Assembly: GCA_035649275.1 (NCBI GenBank)
Contig: DASRJW010000134.1
Coordinates: forward strand, 70,016-134,015
Direction: 5' to 3'
Length of the DNA stretch: 64,000 nt
From: Candidatus Krumholzibacteriia bacterium
GTDB lineage: Bacteria > Krumholzibacteriota > Krumholzibacteriia > G020349025
Both the position numbers and the translations under genes were made by a program. The notes beneath the pieces were generated by a model. The model made no database searches and was not told the origin of the DNA. It worked only from the letters and a program-made list of their open reading frames with translations. Below, one piece after another: positions 7,517 through 15,883 of this stretch. Each line of letters begins with the position of its first letter. Position 1 is the first letter of the stretch.

Positions 7517-9193
7517 ATGCCGCGGCTCGGTGGCCCGAGGCGCGCTGCCTGTCTGGCGCTCGGCCTGCTCGCGCTCTGGGGCGCTGCTGCGGCCGCCTTC
7601 GAGGATCGCACTCCACGCGTCCACGCCCTGGTGGGGGCCCGGGTCGTGACGGGCCCGGGGAAGGTGCTCCCGAAAGCCACGGTGGTCGTTCGGGACGGTG
7701 TCATCAGCGCCGTGGGCGACGTCCAGCCTCCCGCCGACGCCCGCCTCTGGGATCTGCGCGGGCGGACGGTGTACGCCGGTCTCGTCGAACCCTTCTTCGA
7801 TCCCGAGGCGGGCAAGAAAGACAGCCCGCCGCCGCGCGGCCGCCGCGGCGCCGACGAACCCGCCCGCCCCGCTCCGACCGACGCGAGCGGCGTGCGGCAT
7901 CCGAACCCCAAGGTGCGCGCCGAAGAGCGGATGGCGGAGAAGCTCAGTCTCGACACGAAGACGCTAGAGGACTTGCGCCGGGCCGGCTTCGTCACCGCCC
8001 ACCTCGTCCCCAGCCAGGGAATCTTCCGCGGTCAGAGCGCCGTGGTGGCGCTCCGGCCAGGGGTGCCGCGCGAGCAGATCCTGCGCGCCGATGCGGCGCA
8101 GATCGTGGCTTTCGCTACGGGCGGTTGGGAGGAACGCAACCGCACCGAGTATCCCGCTTCGCTCATGGGCGCCGTGGCCCTGGTGCGCCAGACTTTCCTC
8201 GATGCCCGCTGGGCGCGGGAAGCGCGGAAGCAGTACGACGCGGCCCAGGCCGGCATGGAGCGACCGCAGACGAACCTCGCCATCGATGCCCTGGAGGCGG
8301 CGCTGCCTCCTTCCGGCTCCATGCCGGTGTGGATGCTCACTGCCGACGTGCTCGGCACGCTGCGCTGCGCCGCCCTCGCCCAGGAGTTCGACCTCCACGC
8401 CGTCCTGGTGGGGAACGGCGAGGAGTACCAGCAGCTCGAGCAGGTGCGCGCCACCGGACTCCCGGTGGTGTTGCCGCTCCAGTACCCTGCGCCACCCGCT
8501 TTCGCCGACGCCGACGAGGCACTGGACGTGGAGCTGGACGTGCTCCGGCATTGGAATGCCGCCCCCAGCAACGCGGCGCGGCTGCACGCTGCCGGCATCC
8601 CCTTCGCGTTCACCTCCCATGACCTGGAGAAACGCAGCGATTTCCGCGCCCGCGTCGCTCGCGCCATCGAGAACGGTCTGCCGGAGCCGGCAGCATTGGC
8701 CGCTTGTACCACCGTCCCGGCGCGCTTCGTCGGCATGGAGGACCAGCTCGGCAGCATCGAGCGCGGCAAGCTCGCCAGCTTCACCATCACCGATGGCGAC
8801 CTCTTCGCCGAGAAGACCCATGTACTCGAGGTCTGGGTGAACGGCGATCGCTACGAGGTGCAGGAGGAGAAGCCCACCGACTTCGCGGACCTGGCCGGGA
8901 ACTGGCGGGTGCTCGCCGGCAGCGGCGAGAAGCCGGTCAAGGAATGGCGTCTCGAGCTCGTGGGCAACGAGTGGACCTTGCGCGGCAAGCTCCTGGATGC
9001 GGACGGCCGCGAGGTGCCGCTGCAGACCCTCCGCTGGCAGCAGGGGGAACTGCTGCTGCAGTCGAGCGCCGGCGAGACCTTACGCCTGCGTCCGGAGAAG
9101 AAAGTGCTGCGCGGTACCTGGAAGCAGCCGGATGGACAGGAAAACGCGCTGGAGGCCAAGCGCCCCGAGCCGTCGCAGGAAGGAGGCTTCTGA
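7517..9193 (+). CDS. Exported amidohydrolase paralogue 1, HxH motif lost
   Basis: 558 residues with a signal peptide (ACLALGLLALWGAAAAAF). The amidohydrolase fold is clear: an N-terminal beta sandwich (ALVGARVVTGPGKVLPKATVVVRDG) and a C-terminal SIERGKLASFTITDGDLF return strand. The metal-binding PGLIDxHxH element is replaced by YAGLVEPFFDPEA, so this copy cannot bind metal in the usual way. A C-terminal extension of about 110 residues (DLAGNWRVLAGSGEKPVKEW) resembles a lipocalin-like or DUF-type beta domain. It is the first of three tandem paralogues, and its stop overlaps the start of the next (TGATG). Confidence 0.85.
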   Translation: MPRLGGPRRAACLALGLLALWGAAAAAFEDRTPRVHALVGARVVTGPGKVLPKATVVVRDGVISAVGDVQPPADARLWDLRGRTVYAGLVEPFFDPEAGKKDSPPPRGRRGADEPARPAPTDASGVRHPNPKVRAEERMAEKLSLDTKTLEDLRRAGFVTAHLVPSQGIFRGQSAVVALRPGVPREQILRADAAQIVAFATGGWEERNRTEYPASLMGAVALVRQTFLDARWAREARKQYDAAQAGMERPQTNLAIDALEAALPPSGSMPVWMLTADVLGTLRCAALAQEFDLHAVLVGNGEEYQQLEQVRATGLPVVLPLQYPAPPAFADADEALDVELDVLRHWNAAPSNAARLHAAGIPFAFTSHDLEKRSDFRARVARAIENGLPEPAALAACTTVPARFVGMEDQLGSIERGKLASFTITDGDLFAEKTHVLEVWVNGDRYEVQEEKPTDFADLAGNWRVLAGSGEKPVKEWRLELVGNEWTLRGKLLDADGREVPLQTLRWQQGELLLQSSAGETLRLRPEKKVLRGTWKQPDGQENALEAKRPEPSQEGGF

Positions 9194-10680
9194 TGGGCCT
9201 GTCGCTTCGTGGGCGCCCGTCGCCTCGCGTCGGTGTCGGCGTCCTGGCGCTCGCAGCGCTTGCGGCTGTCGCCGCCGTGGCCTCCATGGCGGTCGACGCC
9301 ACGGCCGCCGAGAACGCCTGGCCGCCGCTGCCTGAACCGGCCCCGCGTGCCGTCCTCATCCGCGGCGCCACCGTCTGGACCTGCAGCCCGCAAGGCATCC
9401 TGGAGAACACCGACCTTCTCGCCGTGGGCGGCAAGATCGTGCGCCTCGGCAAGAACCTGCAGGCTCCGGCGGATGCCGTCGTGCTCGAGGCGAGCGCGAA
9501 ACACCTCACCCCTGGCCTCATCGACTGCCACAGCCACTCCGACATCGTGGGCGACGTGAACGAGTTCACCAACTCCTGCACGGCGGAGGTGCGCGTCGCC
9601 GACGTGGTCAACAGCCGTTCCATCGCCCTCTACCGCGAGCTGGCCGGCGGTCTCACCTGCGCCAACCAGCTCCACGGTTCGGCCAACGCCATCGGCGGAC
9701 AGAACGCCGTCATCAAGCTGCGCTGGGGGGAGCCGCCGCAAGGCTTGCTCTTCGCCGACGCGCCGCAGGGGATCAAGTTCGCCTTGGGCGAGAATCCGAA
9801 GCGCGCCAACTGGTCGACGGCGACCGATCGTTATCCCAAGACGCGCATGGGGGTGGAGCAGGTCATCCGCGAGCGTTTCCTGGCGGCGCTGGATTACGAG
9901 CGCGCCTGGCAGGAGTACGAGGCGAACAAGAGCCGGAAGGGCGTGGTGCCGCCGCGCCGCGACCTGCAGCTCGATGCCCTCGTCGAGATCCTGCGCGGCC
10001 GCCGTCTGGTGCACGCCCACTCCTACCGGCAAGACGAGATCCTGATGCTGCTCCGCCTAGCGGAGGAGTTCGGCTTCCGCGTCGCCACCTTCCAGCACGT
10101 GCTCGAGGGCTACAAAGTGGCCGACGAGCTGGCTCTCGCCGGTTCCGGTGCCTCTTCCTTCAGCGATTGGTGGGCCTACAAGTTCGAGGTCTACGATGCC
10201 ATCCCCTACAACGGCTCTCTCATGGCCGAACGCGGCGTGGTGGTGTCCTTCAACTCCGACAGCTCCGAGCTGGCGCGCCGCTTGAACTGGGAGGCGGCGA
10301 AGGCCGTGAAGTACGGGGGGACGTCCGAAGCGGACGCGCTCGGCTTCGTCACCGTGAATCCGGCGAAGCAGCTTGGGGTCGACGCCCGCGTCGGTTCCCT
10401 CGAGGTGGGGAAGGACGCCGATTTCGTCCTCTGGAACGGCAATCCGCTCTCCACCTACTCGCTCTGCGAGCAGACCTGGATCGACGGCCGGCGCTACTTC
10501 GACCGCGCCCGGGATCTGCAGGCCCGGGAAGCGATGCTGCAGGAGCGTGAAACCCTGCTCACCAAGGCCGAAGCAGCGCGGAAGAAGGACGAAGCCAAGG
10601 GCAAGGGTGACTGGAGACCTTCCTACCTGGAATCCCAGGAGCACGACCATTCTTGTGCCGCCGAGGAGGTGCGACCATGA
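9193..10680 (+). CDS. Exported metal-dependent amidohydrolase, paralogue 2
   Basis: 495 residues. The start ATG overlaps the upstream stop. There is a signal peptide (LALAALAAVAAVASMAVDATAA). The metal motif LTPGLIDCHSHSD is intact (H113, H115). Further candidate ligands are H in LVHAHSYRQDE and in FQHVLEGYKVADE, and D in VVSFNSDSSELARR. The C-terminal GSLEVGKDADFVLWNGNPLSTYS closes the sandwich domain. It is probably a periplasmic imidazolonepropionase- or aryldialkylphosphatase-like cyclic amidase; the substrate is unknown. Flanked by two paralogues that have lost this motif, it may be the catalytic member of a complex. Confidence 0.87.
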   Translation: MGLSLRGRPSPRVGVGVLALAALAAVAAVASMAVDATAAENAWPPLPEPAPRAVLIRGATVWTCSPQGILENTDLLAVGGKIVRLGKNLQAPADAVVLEASAKHLTPGLIDCHSHSDIVGDVNEFTNSCTAEVRVADVVNSRSIALYRELAGGLTCANQLHGSANAIGGQNAVIKLRWGEPPQGLLFADAPQGIKFALGENPKRANWSTATDRYPKTRMGVEQVIRERFLAALDYERAWQEYEANKSRKGVVPPRRDLQLDALVEILRGRRLVHAHSYRQDEILMLLRLAEEFGFRVATFQHVLEGYKVADELALAGSGASSFSDWWAYKFEVYDAIPYNGSLMAERGVVVSFNSDSSELARRLNWEAAKAVKYGGTSEADALGFVTVNPAKQLGVDARVGSLEVGKDADFVLWNGNPLSTYSLCEQTWIDGRRYFDRARDLQAREAMLQERETLLTKAEAARKKDEAKGKGDWRPSYLESQEHDHSCAAEEVRP

Positions 10681-12005
10681 AGAGAGCCTTCCTCTCAGGT
10701 CTTTCCGTGGCTGCGCTACTCGCCGCCTCGGCGGTTCCTCTTCCCGCCGCCGATCTCGTTCTGCTCGGCGCCACCGTGCATCCGGTGAGCGGGCCCGAGA
10801 TCCCCGACTGCACTCTCATCGTAGAGGGGACGACGATCACCGCCCTCGGCCGCGGCCTGGCGGCGCCGCCCGGCGCCCCCGTCCTGGACGTGGCCGGCCT
10901 GCACGTCTACCCGGCCCTCCTCGATGCCAACACCGTCCTCGGTCTGGTCGAGGTGAGCAGCGTTCCCGGTACGGTGGACATCAGCGAGATGGGGGACATC
11001 AATCCCAACGTGCGCGCCGAGGTGGCCATCAATCCGGAGTCGGAGATCCTGCCTGTCACCATGGCGAACGGCATCCTGAGCGCGATGATCGCGCCGCGAG
11101 GCGGCACCATCGCCGGCACGGCGGCGGTCATCCGGCTCTCGGGCTGGACGTGGGAGGACATGACCATCGCTTCGCCCGTGGGGCTCGTGATCAACTGGCC
11201 CGACATGCGCGTGCAGCGAGGACCCAACGCGCGCCCGGAGGAAGAGCAGATCGAGCAGCGCGACGGGCGCCTGCGGGAGCTGCGCGCCGCCTTCGCCGAC
11301 GCCCGAGCTTACGTGCAGGCGGTGGGCGCCGAGGGCACCCGGGGGATTCCGGTGCACGACCGGGACCCGCGCTGGGAAGCCATGCGGCCCGTGCTGGACG
11401 GGAAGATCCCGGTGCTGGTGGCAGCGGACGACATCCTGCAGATCCGCGCCGCTCTCAAATTCACCGAAGAGGAGAAGCTGCGCCTGGTGCTGCTGGCGAA
11501 TGGCGATGTCTGGCGTGTGGCACCCGAGCTCGCGGCGCGGCACATTCCGGTCATCCTCGGGCCGACGCACGAGCTGCCGTCGCGCCGCTGGGAGCCCTAC
11601 GACGAACCCTTCACCGTCGCCAAGAAACTGCACGAGGCGGGGGTGCGCTTCTGCTTCTCCTACGGCGCCAGCGCCTTCAGCGCCGCCCACGCCCGCAACT
11701 TGCCCTATCAAGCGGCGATGGCAGCGGCCTACGGCCTGCCCAAGGAAGAAGCGTTGCGAGGCGTGACGCAGTACGCCGCCGAGATCCTCGGCGTCTCCGA
11801 TCGACTGGGGACGCTGGAGCCAGGGAAAGAAGCCACCTTCATCGTCACCGACGGCGACCCCCTGGAGATCCGCACCCAGGTGAAGCGAGCCTTCATGGCT
11901 GGTCGCGAGATCGATCTGCACACGCGGCACACGCGCTTGTACGAGAAGTACCACGCCCGGCCGCGCCCGGCGGCGAACCTGGAGCCCGCCGCGGCGCAGC
12001 GCTGA
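10677..12005 (+). CDS. Exported amidohydrolase paralogue 3, HxH motif lost
   Basis: 442 residues, start overlapping the upstream stop as ATGA. There is a signal peptide (MKRAFLSGLSVAALLAASAV). The amidohydrolase sandwich (LLGATVHPVSGPEIPDCTLIVEG) and the C-terminal GTLEPGKEATFIVTDGDPLEI are intact. The expected PGLID-HxH position reads YPALLDANTVLGL, without either histidine. The middle has an HDRDPRWEAM segment and PVILGPTHELPSRRW. Likely a non-catalytic or differently acting partner of the middle paralogue. The shared overlaps of all three genes indicate one operon with coupled translation. Confidence 0.85.
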   Translation: MKRAFLSGLSVAALLAASAVPLPAADLVLLGATVHPVSGPEIPDCTLIVEGTTITALGRGLAAPPGAPVLDVAGLHVYPALLDANTVLGLVEVSSVPGTVDISEMGDINPNVRAEVAINPESEILPVTMANGILSAMIAPRGGTIAGTAAVIRLSGWTWEDMTIASPVGLVINWPDMRVQRGPNARPEEEQIEQRDGRLRELRAAFADARAYVQAVGAEGTRGIPVHDRDPRWEAMRPVLDGKIPVLVAADDILQIRAALKFTEEEKLRLVLLANGDVWRVAPELAARHIPVILGPTHELPSRRWEPYDEPFTVAKKLHEAGVRFCFSYGASAFSAAHARNLPYQAAMAAAYGLPKEEALRGVTQYAAEILGVSDRLGTLEPGKEATFIVTDGDPLEIRTQVKRAFMAGREIDLHTRHTRLYEKYHARPRPAANLEPAAAQR

Positions 12006-12016
12006 GCGACCCCCGC

Positions 12017-12982
12017 TCAAATCTCCAGCAGGATTTTTCCCATCGAGGCCCGGCTCTCGAGCCGGCGATGTGCCTCGGCGGCGGCCTCGAGGCGGAAGCG
12101 CGCGTCGAGGCGCAACTGCAGGGCGCCGCTCCGGATCCAGCCGAAGAGGTCGGTCACGCGGCCGCGCCGTTCCGCTTCGTCCATGTGATGGGCGAGGGTG
12201 GGTCGGGTGAGGAAGAGTGAACCCATGACGTTGAGGGTTTGCGGGTCCACGGGCGGCACGGCGCCGCTCGCTTGTCCGTACAAGACCAGCAGGCCGCGAC
12301 GGCAGAGACACTGGAGGCTGCGCTCGAAGGTGGCGCGGCCGACCGCATCGTAGACGACATCCGCGCCTCTCCCGCCGGTGAAGTCACGCACGGCAGCGAC
12401 GAAGTCGTCGTGCTCGTACTGCACCACCCGGTCGGCCCCGGTGGCGATGGCGAGCGCGGCTTTCCCGGGACTCGACACGGTGGCGAGGACGCGAGAGCCA
12501 CGCAGCTTCGCCATCTGCACCAGCAGTCCACCGACACCCCCGGCAGCGGCATGCACCACCGCCGTGTGCTCCGGGCCGAGCGCGAAGGTGGAGTGGGAGA
12601 GGAAGTGCGCCGTCAGTCCCTGCAACAGGGCGGTGGCCGCGGTGGCGGCGTCGATGTCCGCGGGCAGCGGTACCAGCTTCGCCACCGGGACGACGGCGTA
12701 CTCGGCGTAGGCGCCGCGCTCCATGCAGTAGGCCACCCGTTGCTCCGGTTGCACGGCTGCGACGCCGTCGCCCACGGCGGTCACCACGCCCGCGGCCTCC
12801 ACACCCGCCGTGAAGGGAACTTCGCCGCCGTAGGCACCGGATCGATGGTAGATGTCGATGAAGTTGACCCCGGCGCATTCGATGCGGACGAGGACCTGTC
12901 CCGGTGCGGGAGTGGGCGCCGGGATCTCTTCGAGCTGGAGAACTTCGGGCCCGCCATGGGTCTTGACGCGGATGGCTCGCAT
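12017..12982 (-). CDS. Zinc-free NADPH:quinone oxidoreductase (MDR family)
   Basis: 321 residues from an ATG at 12982 with GGAGG at 12987-12991; the longer frame to 13003 lacks an SD. Matches the quinone oxidoreductase branch of medium-chain dehydrogenases: N-terminal GroES-like domain (VLVRIECAGVNFIDIYHRSG), Rossmann domain with the AAAGGVGGLLVQMAKLRG nucleotide loop, and C-terminal ASMGKILLEI. The catalytic zinc ligands of alcohol dehydrogenases are absent, as expected for QOR. It would reduce quinones with NADPH in the cytoplasm. It is convergent with the amidohydrolase operon (11 nt gap). Confidence 0.88.
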   Translation of the reverse strand: MRAIRVKTHGGPEVLQLEEIPAPTPAPGQVLVRIECAGVNFIDIYHRSGAYGGEVPFTAGVEAAGVVTAVGDGVAAVQPEQRVAYCMERGAYAEYAVVPVAKLVPLPADIDAATAATALLQGLTAHFLSHSTFALGPEHTAVVHAAAGGVGGLLVQMAKLRGSRVLATVSSPGKAALAIATGADRVVQYEHDDFVAAVRDFTGGRGADVVYDAVGRATFERSLQCLCRRGLLVLYGQASGAVPPVDPQTLNVMGSLFLTRPTLAHHMDEAERRGRVTDLFGWIRSGALQLRLDARFRLEAAAEAHRRLESRASMGKILLEI

Positions 12983-13160
12983 CTCGCCTCCCGTCCACGC
13001 CACACCGGGCGCGATGCCTCGAAGGAGTCGCGGTCAGCGCCGGCCGGCGCGGATGGGGAGCATACACGGGCCCCAGCCCGAGCGGCGGGAGTTCCGCGCT
13101 GGGGAGCCCTAGGTGGCGGCAGACCGCTGTGGCTGCGAGCCGTGCTGCCTGCGATCCGCG

Positions 13161-13189
13161 GTGACGCCACCCAGGGTGCGGGTTACAAT
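13161..13189 (+). promoter_or_regulatory. Sigma-70-type promoter candidate for the SbnI/SerK-like gene
   Basis: GTGACG (13161-13166), a 17-nt spacer and TACAAT (13184-13189). This predicts a transcript start about 25 nt before the AGGAGG SD and ATG at 13221. The -10 is 5 of 6 to consensus. Confidence 0.5.
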
Positions 13190-13220
13190 GCCCGCCAACC
13201 ACGAGCCCCAAGGAGGCCCG

Positions 13221-14072
13221 ATGTCCGCCCTGCAGCACCGGCCGCTCCTGCGGCTCGTGCCCATCGGGAACATCCAGTTCCACGAGCATCCGGAACGCCA
13301 CCGGACCTTGCGGCTCCTCGAGCGCATCCGCAAGGAGAAGCTGCTCCGCAACCCGCCCATCGTGGCGCCCCTCGATGGACAGCGTTACCTCCTCCTCGAT
13401 GGCGCCAATCGCGTCGGCAGTTTCCAAGAGCTGGGCTACACCCAGTGTCCGGTGCAGGTCATCGATTACGGCGATCCGGCGGTGCAACTCAAGGGCTGGC
13501 ACCACATGCTGCTGCAGGGGCAGCCGCTGGATCTGACCACGGCGTACCGCGCCCTCCCCGGCGTCGAATTGCGGCAGGTGACGCAAGCGGAGGTCGGGAC
13601 GTTGCTCGAGCTGCGCCGCGTCTTCGCCGTTCTCGTCGACGCCGAGGCGCGCTGCTGGGCTTTCTTCCCGCGTCTCGGCGGGAGCGGCTTCTCGGTGGGC
13701 GATTGGATTCACATCCTGGAGCAAGTGGTGGCGGCTTACGAGGGCAAGACGGCGCTCGAACGCATCAAGCTGGCGGAGTACTCGCGCCTGCCCGCCATCT
13801 TCGACAGCCTGGAGCACCAGCTCGTGCTCTTCCCCGTGCTCAGCAAGAGCGAACTGATGGAGCTCGCCACGCGGCGCATCCTCATCCCCACCGGGATCAC
13901 GCGGCACCTGGTTCCTGGCCGCGCCCTCGCCATGAATCTCGGGCTCGCCTTCTTGACCGAGCTCGGGAGCGAGGCGGAGCGCAGCGCCCATTTCGCCCGC
14001 TTCCTCGACCAGCTCGAGGTGGAAGGGCGCATCCGCTACTACGAAGAAGCGGTCTTCATCCTCAACGAGTAG
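13221..14072 (+). CDS. ParB/Srx-fold protein similar to free-serine kinase SbnI/SerK
   Basis: 283 residues, ATG with a perfect AGGAGG SD (13211-13216). The N-terminal third is a ParB/sulfiredoxin-like domain: LVPIGNIQFHEHPERHRT, then PPIVAPLDGQRYLLLDGANR and VGSFQELGYTQCPVQVI. The layout, with an IPTGITRHLVPGRALAMNL segment near residue 210 and a terminal EAVFILNE, matches what I recall of staphylococcal SbnI, a serine kinase that makes O-phosphoserine. I therefore propose phosphorylation of free L-serine, which could feed cysteine or siderophore-type precursors. No siderophore genes are nearby. It overlaps the convergent glycosyltransferase gene by 11 nt. The alternative is a DNA-binding ParB-like role, but no helix-turn-helix is seen. 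Confidence 0.7.
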   Translation: MSALQHRPLLRLVPIGNIQFHEHPERHRTLRLLERIRKEKLLRNPPIVAPLDGQRYLLLDGANRVGSFQELGYTQCPVQVIDYGDPAVQLKGWHHMLLQGQPLDLTTAYRALPGVELRQVTQAEVGTLLELRRVFAVLVDAEARCWAFFPRLGGSGFSVGDWIHILEQVVAAYEGKTALERIKLAEYSRLPAIFDSLEHQLVLFPVLSKSELMELATRRILIPTGITRHLVPGRALAMNLGLAFLTELGSEAERSAHFARFLDQLEVEGRIRYYEEAVFILNE

Positions 14073-15738
14073 CGGCCCACCTTCGCTGCAAGAAGTCCCG
14101 GACCAGGCGGGTCCAGCTCGAGTACGAGGTCTCCGTCGGGTCGAGGTCGGACTCCACGCCGGCGCCGGCGAAGCCCACGGCAGCGGTGCCTGCCCGCCGT
14201 CCGGCTTCGAGATCCCTGGCCGCATTGCCCACCATGAGGCTCGCGCCCAGATCGATGCCATGCTCCCGGGCGGCGCGGAGCAGCATGCCGGGCTCTGGCT
14301 TGCGGCAGTCGCAGGGGCCGGTGTGCTCGGGATGGTGCGGGCAGTAGTACATTCCTTGCACCTCCGCGCCCGCGGCGCGCAGCAAAGTGCGCAGCCGCTC
14401 GTTCACCGCGCGCACCTCGTCCTCGCTCTGCAACCCCTGTGCGATGCCGGATTGATTGCTCACCACGAACACCGGGATCCCGGCTTCACGCAGCCAGGGC
14501 AAGGCGCGCGCCGCGCCGGGGACGAGGTCCACCGTGTTCGGGTCGGTGTTGTAAGGGACGTTGCGAATGAGGGTATCGTCCCGGTCGACGAAGAAGGCCG
14601 CCCGCGACCGCCCTCCCTGCTGTCGCAGCAGGTGCGCAAAGACGAGACTCTCCAGGTCGTCGAGCATCGACTCCAGGTTCCAGCCGTCGCAGACGCTTTC
14701 CCAACCGCGCCGCGCCAGAGCCGCGGCCAGCTCCGGCTGTTCCAGGAGGCGCAGCATCGCGGCCGCCAGCGCCTCCGGATCCTCCGGCGGCACGAGCAGG
14801 ACGTTGTCGCCGTCCCGCAGCAGCTCCTTGCCGCCCTCGGTGGCGGTGGCGATGAGCGGAACCCGCTGCGCCATCGCTTCGAGGAGCGTCCAGGAAAGCC
14901 CCTCGTCGTGGGTGGGCACGATGGCGAGTTCGGCGGCAGCGAGATAGCTACTCACGTTGGTACGGAAGCCGACCCATTCGACGTGCGGGCGCACGCCGAG
15001 CTGGTGGCAGAGATCGTGGAGCCTTGCCTCCTCCGGACCCGTGCCAATGAACGCCACGGTGGGCACGGCCCCGGAGCGCGAAGCGCGCAAGGCCGCCAGG
15101 GCGCGCAGCGTTGTCTCCTGACCCTTGCCGGGCTCGAGCATTCCCAGGTGCAGGACAAGCTTCGGCTTGCGCGGCAGCTTGAGCTGGCGCCGCAGCACGG
15201 CTCGATCCTCGCTCGGCATGCTCACATCCAAGCTGACACCGTCGCGGACGACACGCACCGTGTCGGCAGCGAAGCCCGCCTGCGACGCGAGCCAGGCGCG
15301 GGCGTACTCCGTGCTGGTCAACGTCCGTGTCAGGCGCCGCGCCAGGAACGAGCGATGCAAGTGCGGGAGGTGCGCCCGGTGCGCGCCCCGCTTCTGGAAG
15401 AGGAGTGGTTTCCAGCCGCCCCAGGCGCCGACGACGACGGAGGCCAGCTCGCGATCGAGCTGCACGAAGACCGCGTGGGGACGGAAGCTCACGAGCAGCC
15501 GGCGCATGGCGAAGAGCGTCCGCGGGTGCAGAGCCCGGTCGGTGTGCACCGGCCGGGCCCGCAGACCGGCTTCGGCGGCACGGGCCAGCACCTTGCTGCC
15601 TGGACGCGCCACCACCTGCACCTCGTGACCGCGGGCCACGAGACCGCTGGCGGCCTGCAGGATCCAACGCTCGCGGCCGCCCCAGCGGGGAAGCGAGCTC
15701 ACGAAGAGCAGGCGCAGTGCCGCCTGGGTTTCCGGCAT
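14062..15738 (-). CDS. Bifunctional GT4 glycosyltransferase / GmhB-like HAD phosphatase
   Basis: 558 residues. Residues 1-370 are a GT-B family 4 glycosyltransferase: FVSSLPRWGGRERWILQAA at the acceptor side, LHLGMLEPGKGQETTL, and the donor-binding EGLSWTLLEAMAQRVPLIAT. From about residue 380 a histidinol-phosphatase/GmhB-type HAD domain begins: FVDRDDTLIRN (nucleophile motif), VVSNQSGIAQG, a zinc loop CPHHPEHTGPCDC, RKPEPGM and MVGNAARDLEAG. In GmhB the domain removes the 7-phosphate of heptose-1,7-bisphosphate. The last motif has N where D is common. The fusion suggests one protein both making and transferring an ADP-heptose-type or related sugar. It is divergent from aceK. Confidence 0.85.
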   Translation of the reverse strand: MPETQAALRLLFVSSLPRWGGRERWILQAASGLVARGHEVQVVARPGSKVLARAAEAGLRARPVHTDRALHPRTLFAMRRLLVSFRPHAVFVQLDRELASVVVGAWGGWKPLLFQKRGAHRAHLPHLHRSFLARRLTRTLTSTEYARAWLASQAGFAADTVRVVRDGVSLDVSMPSEDRAVLRRQLKLPRKPKLVLHLGMLEPGKGQETTLRALAALRASRSGAVPTVAFIGTGPEEARLHDLCHQLGVRPHVEWVGFRTNVSSYLAAAELAIVPTHDEGLSWTLLEAMAQRVPLIATATEGGKELLRDGDNVLLVPPEDPEALAAAMLRLLEQPELAAALARRGWESVCDGWNLESMLDDLESLVFAHLLRQQGGRSRAAFFVDRDDTLIRNVPYNTDPNTVDLVPGAARALPWLREAGIPVFVVSNQSGIAQGLQSEDEVRAVNERLRTLLRAAGAEVQGMYYCPHHPEHTGPCDCRKPEPGMLLRAAREHGIDLGASLMVGNAARDLEAGRRAGTAAVGFAGAGVESDLDPTETSYSSWTRLVRDFLQRRWAATR

Positions 15739-15883
15739 GCCGCGCAAGGTAGCACAGGCGGCGCAGTAAGGCATGCAGTCGGGGCGCTGTCGTCGTCGGC
15801 GTGCGACCTGCCGACTCCGGCGCGCGAAGGAATGGTTGCAGCTCGATGCCGCGGGCGGCGACACTCGGCGAGGGCGGTGGTGC

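Noticed and set aside
6075-7616. 513-residue minus-strand frame
   Set aside because: It covers the well-supported acetyltransferase and neighbouring genes on the other strand and shows no domain.
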